A stretch of 64,000 nucleotides of DNA, taken from assembly GCF_000001735.4 (NCBI RefSeq), contig NC_003076.8:22819835-22883834 (forward strand), read 5' to 3'. The notes beneath the pieces were generated by a model. The model had not been told where the DNA came from. It worked only from the letters and a program-made list of their open reading frames with translations, and made no database searches. A program made the translations under genes and the position numbers. The first letter of the stretch is position 1, and every line of letters begins with the position of its first letter. The DNA is from Arabidopsis thaliana (taxonomy: Eukaryota > Streptophyta > Magnoliopsida > Brassicales > Brassicaceae). Shown here one piece after another: positions 1 through 10,447 of the stretch.

Positions 1-419
1 TTTTACAAAAATGGAGATAATGATGAGTCTTTGTCGGAATGATTTTTGTATGGGACGATTCATGCGCTGTCTTCTTTTTTGTCTTTCATGTCCCTGTCAT
101 TGTAAGATTATAAGAACATGAAACATAAACATATTTTCACCATTGTATTGGCGTATACATAAGAAATACTTGAGAAACAAAAAGAAATCATGATAATTGA
201 TACGTGTATGAATGATCCAATAGGTTTCAATACAACCAAAATATCCCAAAAGGAGCTGTTAAGTGGATTCACCGGTCACAGTAGTTGTGGTAATAAGCAA
301 AAAATAGAACTTGAGTTTTCTATCTCAAGATTTTAATCACAATCTTGAATAGTTTCATAATAAAACGTTTAAAGTAGCGTTCCCCAAACGCCAAAAACGT
401 GAATTTTTGAGTGGAATCA
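1..419. other. 3' flank of the pyruvate kinase gene
   Basis: AT-rich, no open frame of note. The stretch next to 420 presumably holds the 3' UTR and poly(A) site of the minus-strand pyruvate kinase gene. I see no other gene or repeat here. Confidence 0.5.
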
Positions 420-2695
420 TCACTTGACGGTCAAGATCTTGATCACGGAAGCATTACCGACTCGGAGTAGAGCAACAACGGAATCTCCAGTCTTGCATAG
501 CTCTTTCTCTTTCCCGTACTGAGTAGCAAACTCGATAGCTTCTTCTGTTGATTCATCGTGTGAGGCTCTTGCGGATCCAGCGTAGAGCACTGGGATCAGA
601 CCACGGAAGATAAGGCTGTGTCTCGCGGGGGATTCATCGCTGCAAGACCAGTCAAAGAAGTCGGTTTTGATCTCAGGAACAACGACGGATAGAATAGGCA
701 TTCCTGGTCTGTACTTAGCCACAAGTCTTGCTGTGCTTCCTCCTCTGGTTAGGACCATGATGAGAGTGGCTCTAGCTGAGTTAGCAGTTCTGACAGCTGA
801 AGATGCAAGTGACTCGAGTGGACTCATTGGAACTGGAGAGTACAGCATGATCCTCTTGAAGACATCACCGTAGTCAAGGGTGCTCTCGGCTTCCACGCAG
901 ATCTTAGCCATTGTACGGACGGCTAGTTCAGGGTATGCTCCAGCTGCAGTTTCACCACTGAGCATGACACAGTCTGTACCATCAAGGACTGCGTTTGCTA
1001 CATCCGTAGCTTCGGCTCTTGTGGGTCTAGGAGATTTGATCATGGACTCGAGCATCTGAGTTGCTGTGACCACAGGTTTTCCCTGGATGTTGCATTTGTA
1101 GATCATCACCTTCTGAGCTAAGAAGATCTTCTCAATCGGGATTTCCATGCCCAGATCTCCTCTAGCAATCATGAAAGCGTCTGAATTGACCAAAATGTCA
1201 TCAAAATTTGCCACACCTTCTTGGTTCTCGACCTAATCAATCAAAAAGAAGATAGCACAAAACCATCACAACCTAAAGATTTGATCCTGTAGTTTCCGGA
1301 ACTAAAAAGAGAGCTTTGATTTAACATACCTTAGACATGAGAAGAATGTTTTTGGCGTGCTTTCCTAGAAGTTTCCGGACTTGAACCAAGTCTGAACCTT
1401 TCCTGACAAAAGACAGAGCAATCATGTCGATTTGATTCGGGACTCCCCATTGCATGATGTCTTCTTTGTCTTTCTCAGTTAGAGTTGGGAGATCCACAAC
1501 AACACCTGGGAGATTAACGTTCTTTCTCTCACCGAGCATCGCAGAGTTCTCACACCGGCAACGGACTGTACCGTTCTCTTTGTCACAAGAGAGAACCAGT
1601 AAGGAGATTGTACCATCAGCACAAAGAATGACCATTCCTGGGTTCACATCAACAGCCAACTTTTTGTAGCTCATGCAAATCGTGTTCTCGTCACCCTTCA
1701 AGTCATAGTCAGTCGAAATAGTGATCTCTTGTCCTTGTTTCAGCTGGATTGGTTTCCCATCTTTCAAGAACCCGGTTCGGATTTCTGGACCCTTTATAAC
1801 AGAAAAGAAACAACAACACTCCATTAGCAAAATCGAAAACAAACAAACAAATAGATCTGCCACAATTCACATACATAAGACAATTCAAGAACATCAGCTA
1901 TCACCACTCTCAACAATTATAAGTCTTAGTCATCTATCAAATTTGTATTAACAACAAATTCTTCACCAGTTTCCAAGAGCTAACATCATTTTCTACATTT
2001 GGTCTCCACAACAAGAAGATTTCAACTCTTTCTTCTCAACTAATTTGGTCTAACAACTCAGAGTTCTAACTGGAGAAAGTCTCACAGATCTAGATTCATA
2101 ATTCATAATAAATTTAGTAATTCCCAGATGGTAAAACATCATGAGAGTGAGGTTGGTAAGCGTTGTTCATAAGCAGAGTAAACATTAATAAACAGTCTAA
2201 CACAAAAATGGCATAAACAGACAAAAAAACAGAAACCATTTACCAAAGATAGATGAAAATACAAAAGAGGCATAAATAAACATTTCACACATAGGAAATA
2301 AAATAGACGCGTCAATGTTACAGATCAATAAATAGAATCAAATACCAAAATCCAAACTAAATAAAATATCTAGAAACCCTAGAATTCCAAATCACAGTCG
2401 AATCTAAGTCAAAGGAGATGAAATTGGAAACAAAACAACATAAACTATAAAAATGGAAGTCATGTAATCGAACCTTGGTGTCGAGCATGACGGCACAGAG
2501 AATCCCAGTGTTAAGCATAGCTTGATGAAGATTATCGAGAGTCTCTTGATGGTATTCATGAGATCCATGAGAGAAATTGAAACGAGCAACGTTCATACCA
2601 GCCCTAAGAAGCTTCTCGACCATCGGAACAGATCTGGAAGCTGGACCTAGAGTACAAACGATCTTCGTCTTCGGCCTTTGCTCTATCATCGCCAT
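420..2695 (-). CDS. Cytosolic pyruvate kinase
   Basis: Converts phosphoenolpyruvate and ADP to pyruvate and ATP, the last step of cytosolic glycolysis. Three coding exons on the minus strand: 2695-2474, 1791-1330 and 1232-420, all joined in phase 0 at GT-AG borders, giving 498 residues, the usual size of plant cytosolic isoforms. The N-terminus starts [18 protein letters not shown] with no transit peptide, which separates it from plastid forms. Visible family marks are [10 protein letters not shown] near residue 45, [12 protein letters not shown] spanning the first splice junction, the active-site block with [12 protein letters not shown], and the ATQMLESM and [16 protein letters not shown] motifs. 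The C-terminal regulatory domain begins with SSAVRTAN. The first intron is long (682 bp), as is common for a 5' intron that raises expression. Recognised from memory as AT5G56350. Nothing looks broken. Confidence 0.95.
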
Positions 2696-3751
2696 CGCTA
2701 AGTGAAGAAAAAAAACAGACACGGAATTGAGAATCGAGGATCGCGGATGTTTGGTGGAAAGAGAGAGATGAAGAGAGATTTATGGAGAGAGATCTGGCTT
2801 GGAGAACAAGGAAAACAGAGAGAGAGAATCTGAGAAAGAATGAGAGATTTATGAGTTAAGAGTCTTCTTCTAGAGTTTTTTTTGACTTTTGAGGTAAAAA
2901 ATGAGAAATGAAATTGAAGGTTATTGGTTTAGATTTGGTCAACAAAAGACCATATGTTTACTGATTGGTTCACACCGGTTTAATTTTCTTTGAATAATTA
3001 AGGAGTGACGCACATTGTTTATTAATATTCGTTTTCGTTTACCTTTTTATGTCTTCTCGATCTATTGTCGGGCCACGTTTTTTTCCAAATATAAAATATC
3101 TTATAATGATATCTCATTTAAGTGTTTATGTTGATTAAAAAATGGTATTAATTGTATTTTGGCATTTTGGCAATAGTGTTTAAACTAATTTCTGAAGTTG
3201 ATCTTTGTTCTTTGTCTTCTTTCATGGTGTTAAGTGTTGAACTGCAGTAATTTATTTCCGGAAATATTGTGTTCTAGTTTGTCTCTATTGGTAATGGAAT
3301 CTGTAAAAGAAAGCATTAAAACTGAACCAAACCAAACCTACCACTTGTTTAGACATTAAAACCATTTTCTGACCTAAAAGTGAACTTGGAGATGTTTGAT
3401 AACTGACATATGTACCTTAATATTGACGAGCTCCAACAATCTCGAATAAATTTTAAGACTCCAAAAAAGTTAAAAGGTTTTAGCTCTTCTTCATGTTTTT
3501 ATATAGAAGAATTGTTCTTTGTGCTTAACCAGAGTTTGAACATTGTCTAAATACTTTTGATATAGAAAATCTCCATTGAACCCAAATGAGGTAAACTTGA
3601 CTCTATCATTCATTCTCTTCCGGCCCAAAACTTCTCTGTTCTTTTTTTAAGTCCTCTCTTGACGTTTGCGACTGAGCAAGATTACTAGTCTAAACTGACA
3701 TAAATCTAAGCGCAGTGCGCATATGGTAAGAATTATTTCAGGTGAAAATGA
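2696..3751. other. Spacer: pyruvate kinase leader and promoter, PSL4 3' end
   Basis: The GA-rich part at about 2700-2880 on the given strand reads as a CT-rich leader for the minus-strand pyruvate kinase. The rest is AT-rich promoter DNA and the 3' UTR of PSL4. No further gene or repeat seen. Confidence 0.5.
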
Positions 3752-6700
3752 TCAGAGTTCGTCGTGATTCTGAGGTTTGTCTTGGTTCATCAACTTCTCG
3801 AGCTTCTGTTGTAGTTCCTATACAAAGACAAACACCAGGTTAAGGAAGTGTTAACTAGTGTAGGTCTGTTTTGAGATTTGAGATGACACAAAAACTTACT
3901 TTAAGTTTGTCTTCCAAACACCGAGCTGGAGTAGATAAGATGGCCGCATATCTGCAACAAGAGAGTAAAAATTTAAGGATATAAAAAGAAAAACTGGAGA
4001 TAAAAGGAGATGATGACCCGTGAGATGTAGGTTACGATAAGAACTTACTCGCAACGGCTTGGTTCATCGACATCCATAAGCTCATTTTTCAACCCACATC
4101 TTAGTTTCACCTGCATTTAGTGAGACAGTCAAGCTTTGTATATCTCTGTGATCTTTGCAAGCGCAAAAATCTTCTCAGATAATTTTTTTTATATAAATAT
4201 AATTGGAGAAAATATTAATTGAACAATTAGTTTGGATTTAATGTAATCAGACACTACCTTCAGGCTTCTATCGGGACCATTCCAGCATTTTTCTCCGTTG
4301 GTATATGACATGAATTGGTAAGAGTTCTCAAATTTGTCCCACTCCCTATTTTAGCAAATTCCATTAAACAAAATAAGGAAGCGACAAAATAAGCACAGAT
4401 AAAATAATCACTCATATTTAATTATCATCTGCGAACCAATTCCTTGTTATTAGTTATCTGTATCATGAAAGAGATCAGCATGCACAGAAAAGATAAAGTG
4501 GCATGACACTTACCCTAACCGAGTTTTCGAATAGCCCTCCTCTTGTGTTGCTTCTTTATATGCGCAGACTTTGTAAGTATACCTACAGCATTATTTAGGT
4601 AATAACAGTAAATGCATCAGATATATAATTCTAATAGCTGATAGTAATGTTAATAAAGAATGGATGTGACATTAAATTGCTAAGATTATTCTTACTTGCC
4701 CTGTTTGCTCTCAAAACAACGACCATGGAATGAATAGAACTCTTTCTCTGGTCCTGTTATAAACAATATATAAGGACTAACTTAAAGAAAGGTAAACGTA
4801 AGTGAAGGCTTAGGATGTCTTATCATACAGACCAAAGTCTTGTTTTAGCTTCTTTTCTAAGCTCGATATCCTTGACTGTATTTTATTCAGTTTGGAGCTT
4901 GACTCGTCGTATTCTTTGCGTACCCGATCAGCCTCTGCACATTCCACAACAATATAGATGAATCACTAAAGAATACGAGTATCACTAATACTACTGATGA
5001 AAATGCTAAACTATTTTTTTACCTGATTTGTCCACTGGGGTGGTTTGGAATAAATTCACAGCCAGCAAAATGTTCTTGACAGTCTTTTGTATCTTCTCCA
5101 ACCAAGTAGGATTTGAGGTTGTCTCTATCAGTAATGAAATTCAATCAAGTCAACTAAATATGATAGATGATTAACATCGTTCAAGAATATAAACATCTGT
5201 GGAAATAGTGCAGACCTGAAAAATCGACATCATCATCTGCATCAGATTTGTATGAAGAACTAGAATCATGGCGATACTCCTCTTCATAGGAATCATCTTC
5301 AGGTTCATGGTCGCTGTATTTCCCATCATCGCTGGTATCCTCATCACCATCTGAAACAAATCCATCATCTTCATCTGCTTCATGTGCAGTGATGGGCGTG
5401 TGCTCATGGTTTTCCTGATCATCAGCTTTGGGGATATCGTCTGCCTCAGTTGGCTTATCAGATTTCTCTCCTGTCCAACGAGAGGCAACAAGACGCCCCA
5501 ACTCTTCCTTTGACAACTCTTCCTTCTTCTCGGTTACAAAATCCTCCTATCGATAGAATGTAGAGTACTCTAACGTTAGGAAAAAGTCAGGAATTCAATA
5601 ATCTCCGAGATATAACTCAGAAGGGGTAGAGTTATTGAAAAAATGCAATAGACAAGTCTCAAAAAGAAAGAGTTATTCTCATCACGGAAGTTCAGAGAAC
5701 TATACTCAGATTTGTAAGCACTTGGCCAGAAATTGAAAGTAAATTACCACTTTCTTAACCTCGTCTGATTCCTCCTTTTCAGCACTACCATCATTTTGAG
5801 ATTCATCTGTGGGGGAAGAGGAATCCTCAGATGAGGTAGATTCCTCTTTTCTCTCCACAACATGCTGCATTGTAGGCAAACCTCGTATCATCATCCCATT
5901 TCAAGTAACAGATTGCACCACTTTTGGAAAAGCATATGTGTGAAATAATTTTTCAAACCTCGTCTGCTGGATTAGTGTGAGTAGCCTCATCCAATATACT
6001 TGTTGGTTCACCTTCAGCTGCTGGCTCCTGAAGTCAAATTCTAATTCAGTACTCGGTTGAATTACACAACCCGAAAGCAAAACAAGAGGACTCAAGAAAT
6101 ATAAAAAGCACTGAATGTATTGATGAGGGTTCGTAGTCATGTCAATGAGTTCAAGATAGCCAAGTTTTAGATTTCAACGATGATGAATAAAAGATAGAGT
6201 TTCAAGCATCTCACATATTGAAACTCTAATATGTTTCATGACCTCATGATTCATGAATGAGCAGGAGGTCCAAAGAGGACCAAAATATTGACAAATGTTC
6301 TGATAAGCTTATCTTTCATTGTTTGACTACTTAACTTGTTGAATAAGTACAATAAAAAAATACAAAGATGAAAACGTGCAAATCTATTTCAGTTTACAAG
6401 AGAAGAACTAACCTCATCTGAAGGATAATCCTTGTAATTACCAATCTCATCATGATGTGTGGTTTCATCGTGTTGTGAAACTGCAGGCGTCCCTTCATCA
6501 TGTGAGCTTTCTTCAACTTTTTCACTGTCATCTGTCTTCTCCTCAGCATCCCCTTTTCCTTGCTGGGCTGCTAATTCGGCCTCTTTCTTTTCCTTTTCCT
6601 CCTTTTCTTTCTGTAGACGCTCCTTCTCCTCTACCTTCTCAATTTGTTCTTTACGATCTACAGAAGAAATGAGCCGAGGGAAATGTAAAACATGTCAACT

Positions 6701-8116
6701 TGGCAAAAAGAATTCTTTATCATCTGTAGTCATCATAGAAAGAAGTTAATGATCCTATCAGATTCCACTACTTCAACTACAAGTCATGTATTTTTTTAAC
6801 TTTCTTCCTATCCTTTTGGTGGTTAGTTGAACTTTAAGGGCTGATCCCGAAGCATTTCAAGCATCGAACTACACTTATATGCAGGGTTCCGCTTTCACAT
6901 TCCAATAAACTAATTATCTCATGGTACTACCATATGAAAAAACTAAACCTCAACTCTCATGCCGCAAAATCAGCAAACAAAAATATTCAATTATGCATCA
7001 AAAGGAAGAACGGCAAACCTTTCAGCTGATCAACAAGGCCTTTCAGAATCTTCTGCTCACTTTTCAGCTTCTTCAATTCTGCTGCATCTTTCTCCAGACC
7101 CACTTTCGCCTGTTCGATTTCCTGTCTCCTTATTACAAGCCCTTGATTATATGTTTCAATTTTCTTCTTCAGATTTTCTCGAGCAGCTTTTCCAGCTTCC
7201 CAGCATGTATTTTGGCATGATACGTGACCATCATACTCATCACTTCCATCACAACAATCTGCTCCCATAGGTAAACAAGCCATAAGTACGAATAAGCTAA
7301 CACTTCAACAACTTCTTCCTCTGCCATGCATTTGAAAACACAAATGCTTGCAAAGAAGAGGTTCAACAAAATTTAAAATGTAAATAACTACAGAATTTGA
7401 GTAACATACCACAAATACCATCATTAACTCTGGAAGAAAACAAAATCACCGGAGAGTGGCCGGCGTTCCGGCAATAGAATTTTCCAGTTGGACAAGCTGA
7501 GGTACCTGGAGTTTTTACCACATAAAGCAAAGCAAAGCAAAAAGATGATCATCCATAACACATATACTCCCAAAAAGCAAAAAAAAACTTTATTCCACTA
7601 AACCCAAAGTATAACTTCAATAATCACCGCTTTTGAATTCAAATGAAACCAATCACAATCCTAAACCAAAGAAAAGCTACACAATTTTTGTTCAACAGAG
7701 AAGAATCAATCCAATCGAAAAACACAAAATGCTTATGAGAAGAAGAGAAATTGAGAAAATGAAAAGAACCTGGCTCGTCAGTTCCATCTGAACAATCACA
7801 GAAATCGTCATTAAGCTGAGCTTTCGTGAATTTCTTTGATCCATCCTTACACTTAATCTCTGAAGATGACTTGTAATACTTCTCATCTAACACACATAAA
7901 CGAGAAAAAGAAATATCAAATCGGAGTGATTATGGTGAAGATCTTAAGCAAAACGAAGCAGATCTTTCAATGAGCAGAAAACAAACCTTGAGGAGAAATG
8001 CCGAGAAACGGATCGTTCGGTGGAGACGAGCTTGATCTAATGGCAGAAGCAAGGAGAAGAAGAAAGGATAGTTGCAAAGAGACGGAGACAAAGGAAGATA
8101 TTACTACTACTCTCAT
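3752..8116 (-). CDS. PSL4: Glucosidase II beta subunit (PSL4)
   Basis: Non-catalytic subunit of ER glucosidase II, which trims the two inner glucoses from N-glycans in the calnexin cycle. Plant work links PSL4 to accumulation of the immune receptor EFR. Sixteen exons: 8116-7987, 7886-7770, 7505-7410, 7258-7019, 6657-6413, 6027-5959, 5864-5748, 5546-5216, 5124-5023, 4934-4833, 4753-4696, 4582-4514, 4345-4258, 4110-4049, 3951-3900, 3817-3752. Every join keeps frame, giving 647 residues. Order of parts: signal peptide (hydrophobic stretch [13 protein letters not shown]); two LDL-receptor-A-like cysteine modules ([14 protein letters not shown] and [12 protein letters not shown], with the acidic calcium ligands); a coiled coil with [19 protein letters not shown]; a long Glu/Asp/Ser-rich middle; a second coiled coil; and a C-terminal MRH (mannose-6-phosphate receptor homology) domain with [17 protein letters not shown] and [19 protein letters not shown]. 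It ends NHDEL, a plant ER-retention signal of the HDEL type. Recognised from memory as AT5G56360. Confidence 0.95.
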
Positions 8117-8296
8117 CTTCTTCGAGATCGGAACCGGAGAATGAACGGAGAATCAAAAGATTTGGCCACGAGAAAGATCAAGTGCAGTGTCTGTGAGACA
8201 AAGTTTGGCAGATTTGATAAAACGACACAGTTTGGTTATGCATCCTATTTTGTATAATTAAAATTAGGTAGCTTGATTCAACTTAGTAATAAAATA

Positions 8297-8370
8297 GGCC
8301 CATTAGCTCAGTTGGTTAGAGCGTCGTGCTAATAACGCGAAGGTCGCAGGTTCGAAACCTGCATGGGCCA
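8297..8370 (+). tRNA. tRNA-Ile (anticodon AAU)
   Basis: A 74-base cloverleaf can be folded by eye. The acceptor stem GGCCCAT pairs with ATGGGCC, the D arm is GCTC/GAGC, and the anticodon stem TCGTG/CGCGA carries the loop CTAATAA with AAT at 8331-8333. The T arm is GCAGG TTCGAAA CCTGC, containing the B box, and A is the discriminator base. There is no intron. A run of six T at 8375-8380 is the RNA polymerase III terminator. It lies about 180 bp upstream of the PSL4 start codon on the opposite strand, so the two are divergently transcribed. Confidence 0.96.
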
Positions 8371-10122
8371 TCAATTTTTTAACTCTGTCCTTTGTCGAAA
8401 CGTCGTCGCTTTCTTTCTTTATTAGCCGTCACTCAAACTATAAATTTGGTTAAACTAATGGGCCTATAACTAGCCCAAACCGAATAAAATGGCCTTTCGT
8501 CACGCTTTAAGAACTAGGGTTTTCGAAAGTCCACCACTATCATAATTGCATATATAAACTCATCTTCTCTGCTCAGTTACTTTGTCCGATCAAATTTTAT
8601 TCTCTCCGCCGCTTATTTGATGTGCTATGGTTTAGATATCTTATGTTGATTCGATTTTTTTCAAAGAAAGCCTAATTTGCAAATTTCTTAATCTATACAA
8701 TTTATTTGTAATGGATTGAGGAATCTATCGTTAGGCGAAAGAGATGATGGATTTGTAATAATCTCCGGTAAGCTTACGTGAACCTCCGTAAGCTTGCTCT
8801 GCTTCTGAAAACTCCGAGTTTTCTTTTTCTTGACCGAAGGATACTCGGTGAATAGAGGCAGATACATCTATCAATCTCTGAATCGAAATTGCTTTGTTGA
8901 TTTTTTTTCCATTAGATATATGTAGTGTATGAAATTGTGAAATTCTGTGTTATTGATAGTGGTTGATGGAATGGTGAGGGTGATGAAAAAAATCATTCGG
9001 ATTCCCAATGATTCCCTTACGTACGGGAAATTATGTGATTATTTACCAGCTACTTTTGACTCATCATCCATCATTATGTTTTTTGGTTCTTAAGTTTTGT
9101 TTGCTATGTATTTACTAAGTTGTTTTGGCCGGTGATGTAATCAAAATATTTGCTACTCTTGATGAAGAATTTCTTCAGTTGATGATATTTACCACCAAGA
9201 TCTCTGAGGCCTTTTTGAATTGTTTTTAAAACTAAATGTCCCATACAATCCTTGTTTTTGTTTGAACTAAATGGTTTTCTTTGTACATTTTTCATTTCCG
9301 TAAGCTAAGTTCTTTATTGACATTTTTAGACGAGTCTTTTACTATTCTTTTGCATTGATTGCTTATAACCAGATAAGAACTAAGATGTAAAAATAAAATA
9401 CTAAAGAGAAGAACTTTAATAATGTGAGTAAAATTATTTATCGTTTGCTTGAGGTTATCAAAATCTGTTGATAACTATTGAAATTATTTTCGTCGGGCTA
9501 ACTACTTATCACCTCTTTCTATAAACTGATTATTAACAATTCGGACATTCCAAAGACATTTTTGTCGAACTAGAGTAAGATGGTGAGATTGATTAATGGA
9601 TATGTTTCTTGCCCAAAAAAGGAAAAAATGGTCTGTGTCAGGATAAATTTACCCGATCACTCCCACACACGTTACATAGAACAACCACATCGATAAATAT
9701 GCTGGTGGTGTATCGTATGGCACGTGTGTTGGTACAAACAAATGGTGGATCGTTGACACGTGAACAAAACTTAATTCCAATGGTTATATCGTTATGAACT
9801 CCCAAATGTTTAAAAGCATGCACCACCAATAATCTTATTCTTTTTTAGCCGATTGTTGGATACGACATGCATAAGCCCTTGAATTGATATCAACGTGAAG
9901 CCGAAAGTGAGATTTAGGTCTGACATGCGCAATACCACTGAATTGAATTGGTACCCTTATTTTTTGTATTCCACTAGGCACTAGTAGTAGCTATGATATA
10001 TAATCGATCAATGAACTAATAGTAATTTCAAGCCATGCACGCCGATAAAACAGTACAAACCTCAAAATGATATGATATTGTTTGGAGTTGTTAACTCTTT
10101 AATTATCGTTCTTTTCTTCATA
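8371..10122. other. Spacer between tRNA and MULE
   Basis: About 1.75 kb, AT-rich. Short open stretches exist on both strands (for example around 9610-9830) but they overlap, lack a homologue I recognise and show no coding pattern. A pyrimidine-rich part near 8540-8600 could be a leader of an unannotated transcript, but I cannot support a gene. Confidence 0.4.
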
Positions 10123-10131
10123 TAAAAAATA
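10123..10131. repeat. Target site duplication, left (9 bp) of MULE
   Basis: TAAAAAATA directly before the left inverted repeat, identical to 13912-13920 directly after the right one. Nine bases is the standard target duplication of Mutator-like elements and fixes the element borders. Confidence 0.9.
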
Positions 10132-10260
10132 GGATTTTTAGTAATTAAACCCCCCAACTAAAGATATATTGTGAAAAAACCCCTCAATTATTTATTTAAT
10201 GAAAAAACACCTGAAGTTTAAAATTATTTGTGAAAACCACCCGCCGTCTACAGTACCGTC
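10132..10260 (+). repeat. MULE left terminal inverted repeat
   Basis: Pairs as reverse complement with 13783-13911. Strong blocks are the outer TTTTTAGTAAT, the CCCCCCAACTAAA block, the TTAATGAAAAAACAC block and the inner CCGTCTAC. Overall identity is high but not perfect, roughly 80 percent by eye. It probably also holds the promoter of the transposase. Confidence 0.9.
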
Positions 10261-10447
10261 AAAATAAAACGATGTGTTTTAAATATAAAAAAATGACATG
10301 TTTTTTTGCTTAAAACAACACGAAATAATCAAAAAACAACACGAAGTTCTTATACCTTATTATAAACCCCTAAATCCACTTTAGCTCTTAAATCGACGAC
10401 ATTGAATCGCGAAATTTTGTAGACTGAATGCGGCTGGAGCTTGCAAG

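Noticed and set aside
667-873. Plus-strand open frame across the pyruvate kinase last exon
   Set aside because: Antisense shadow of conserved coding sequence, no own signals.
9609-9829. Two overlapping open frames on opposite strands
   Set aside because: Both about 60 codons, mutually exclusive, with no recognisable protein or splice pattern.
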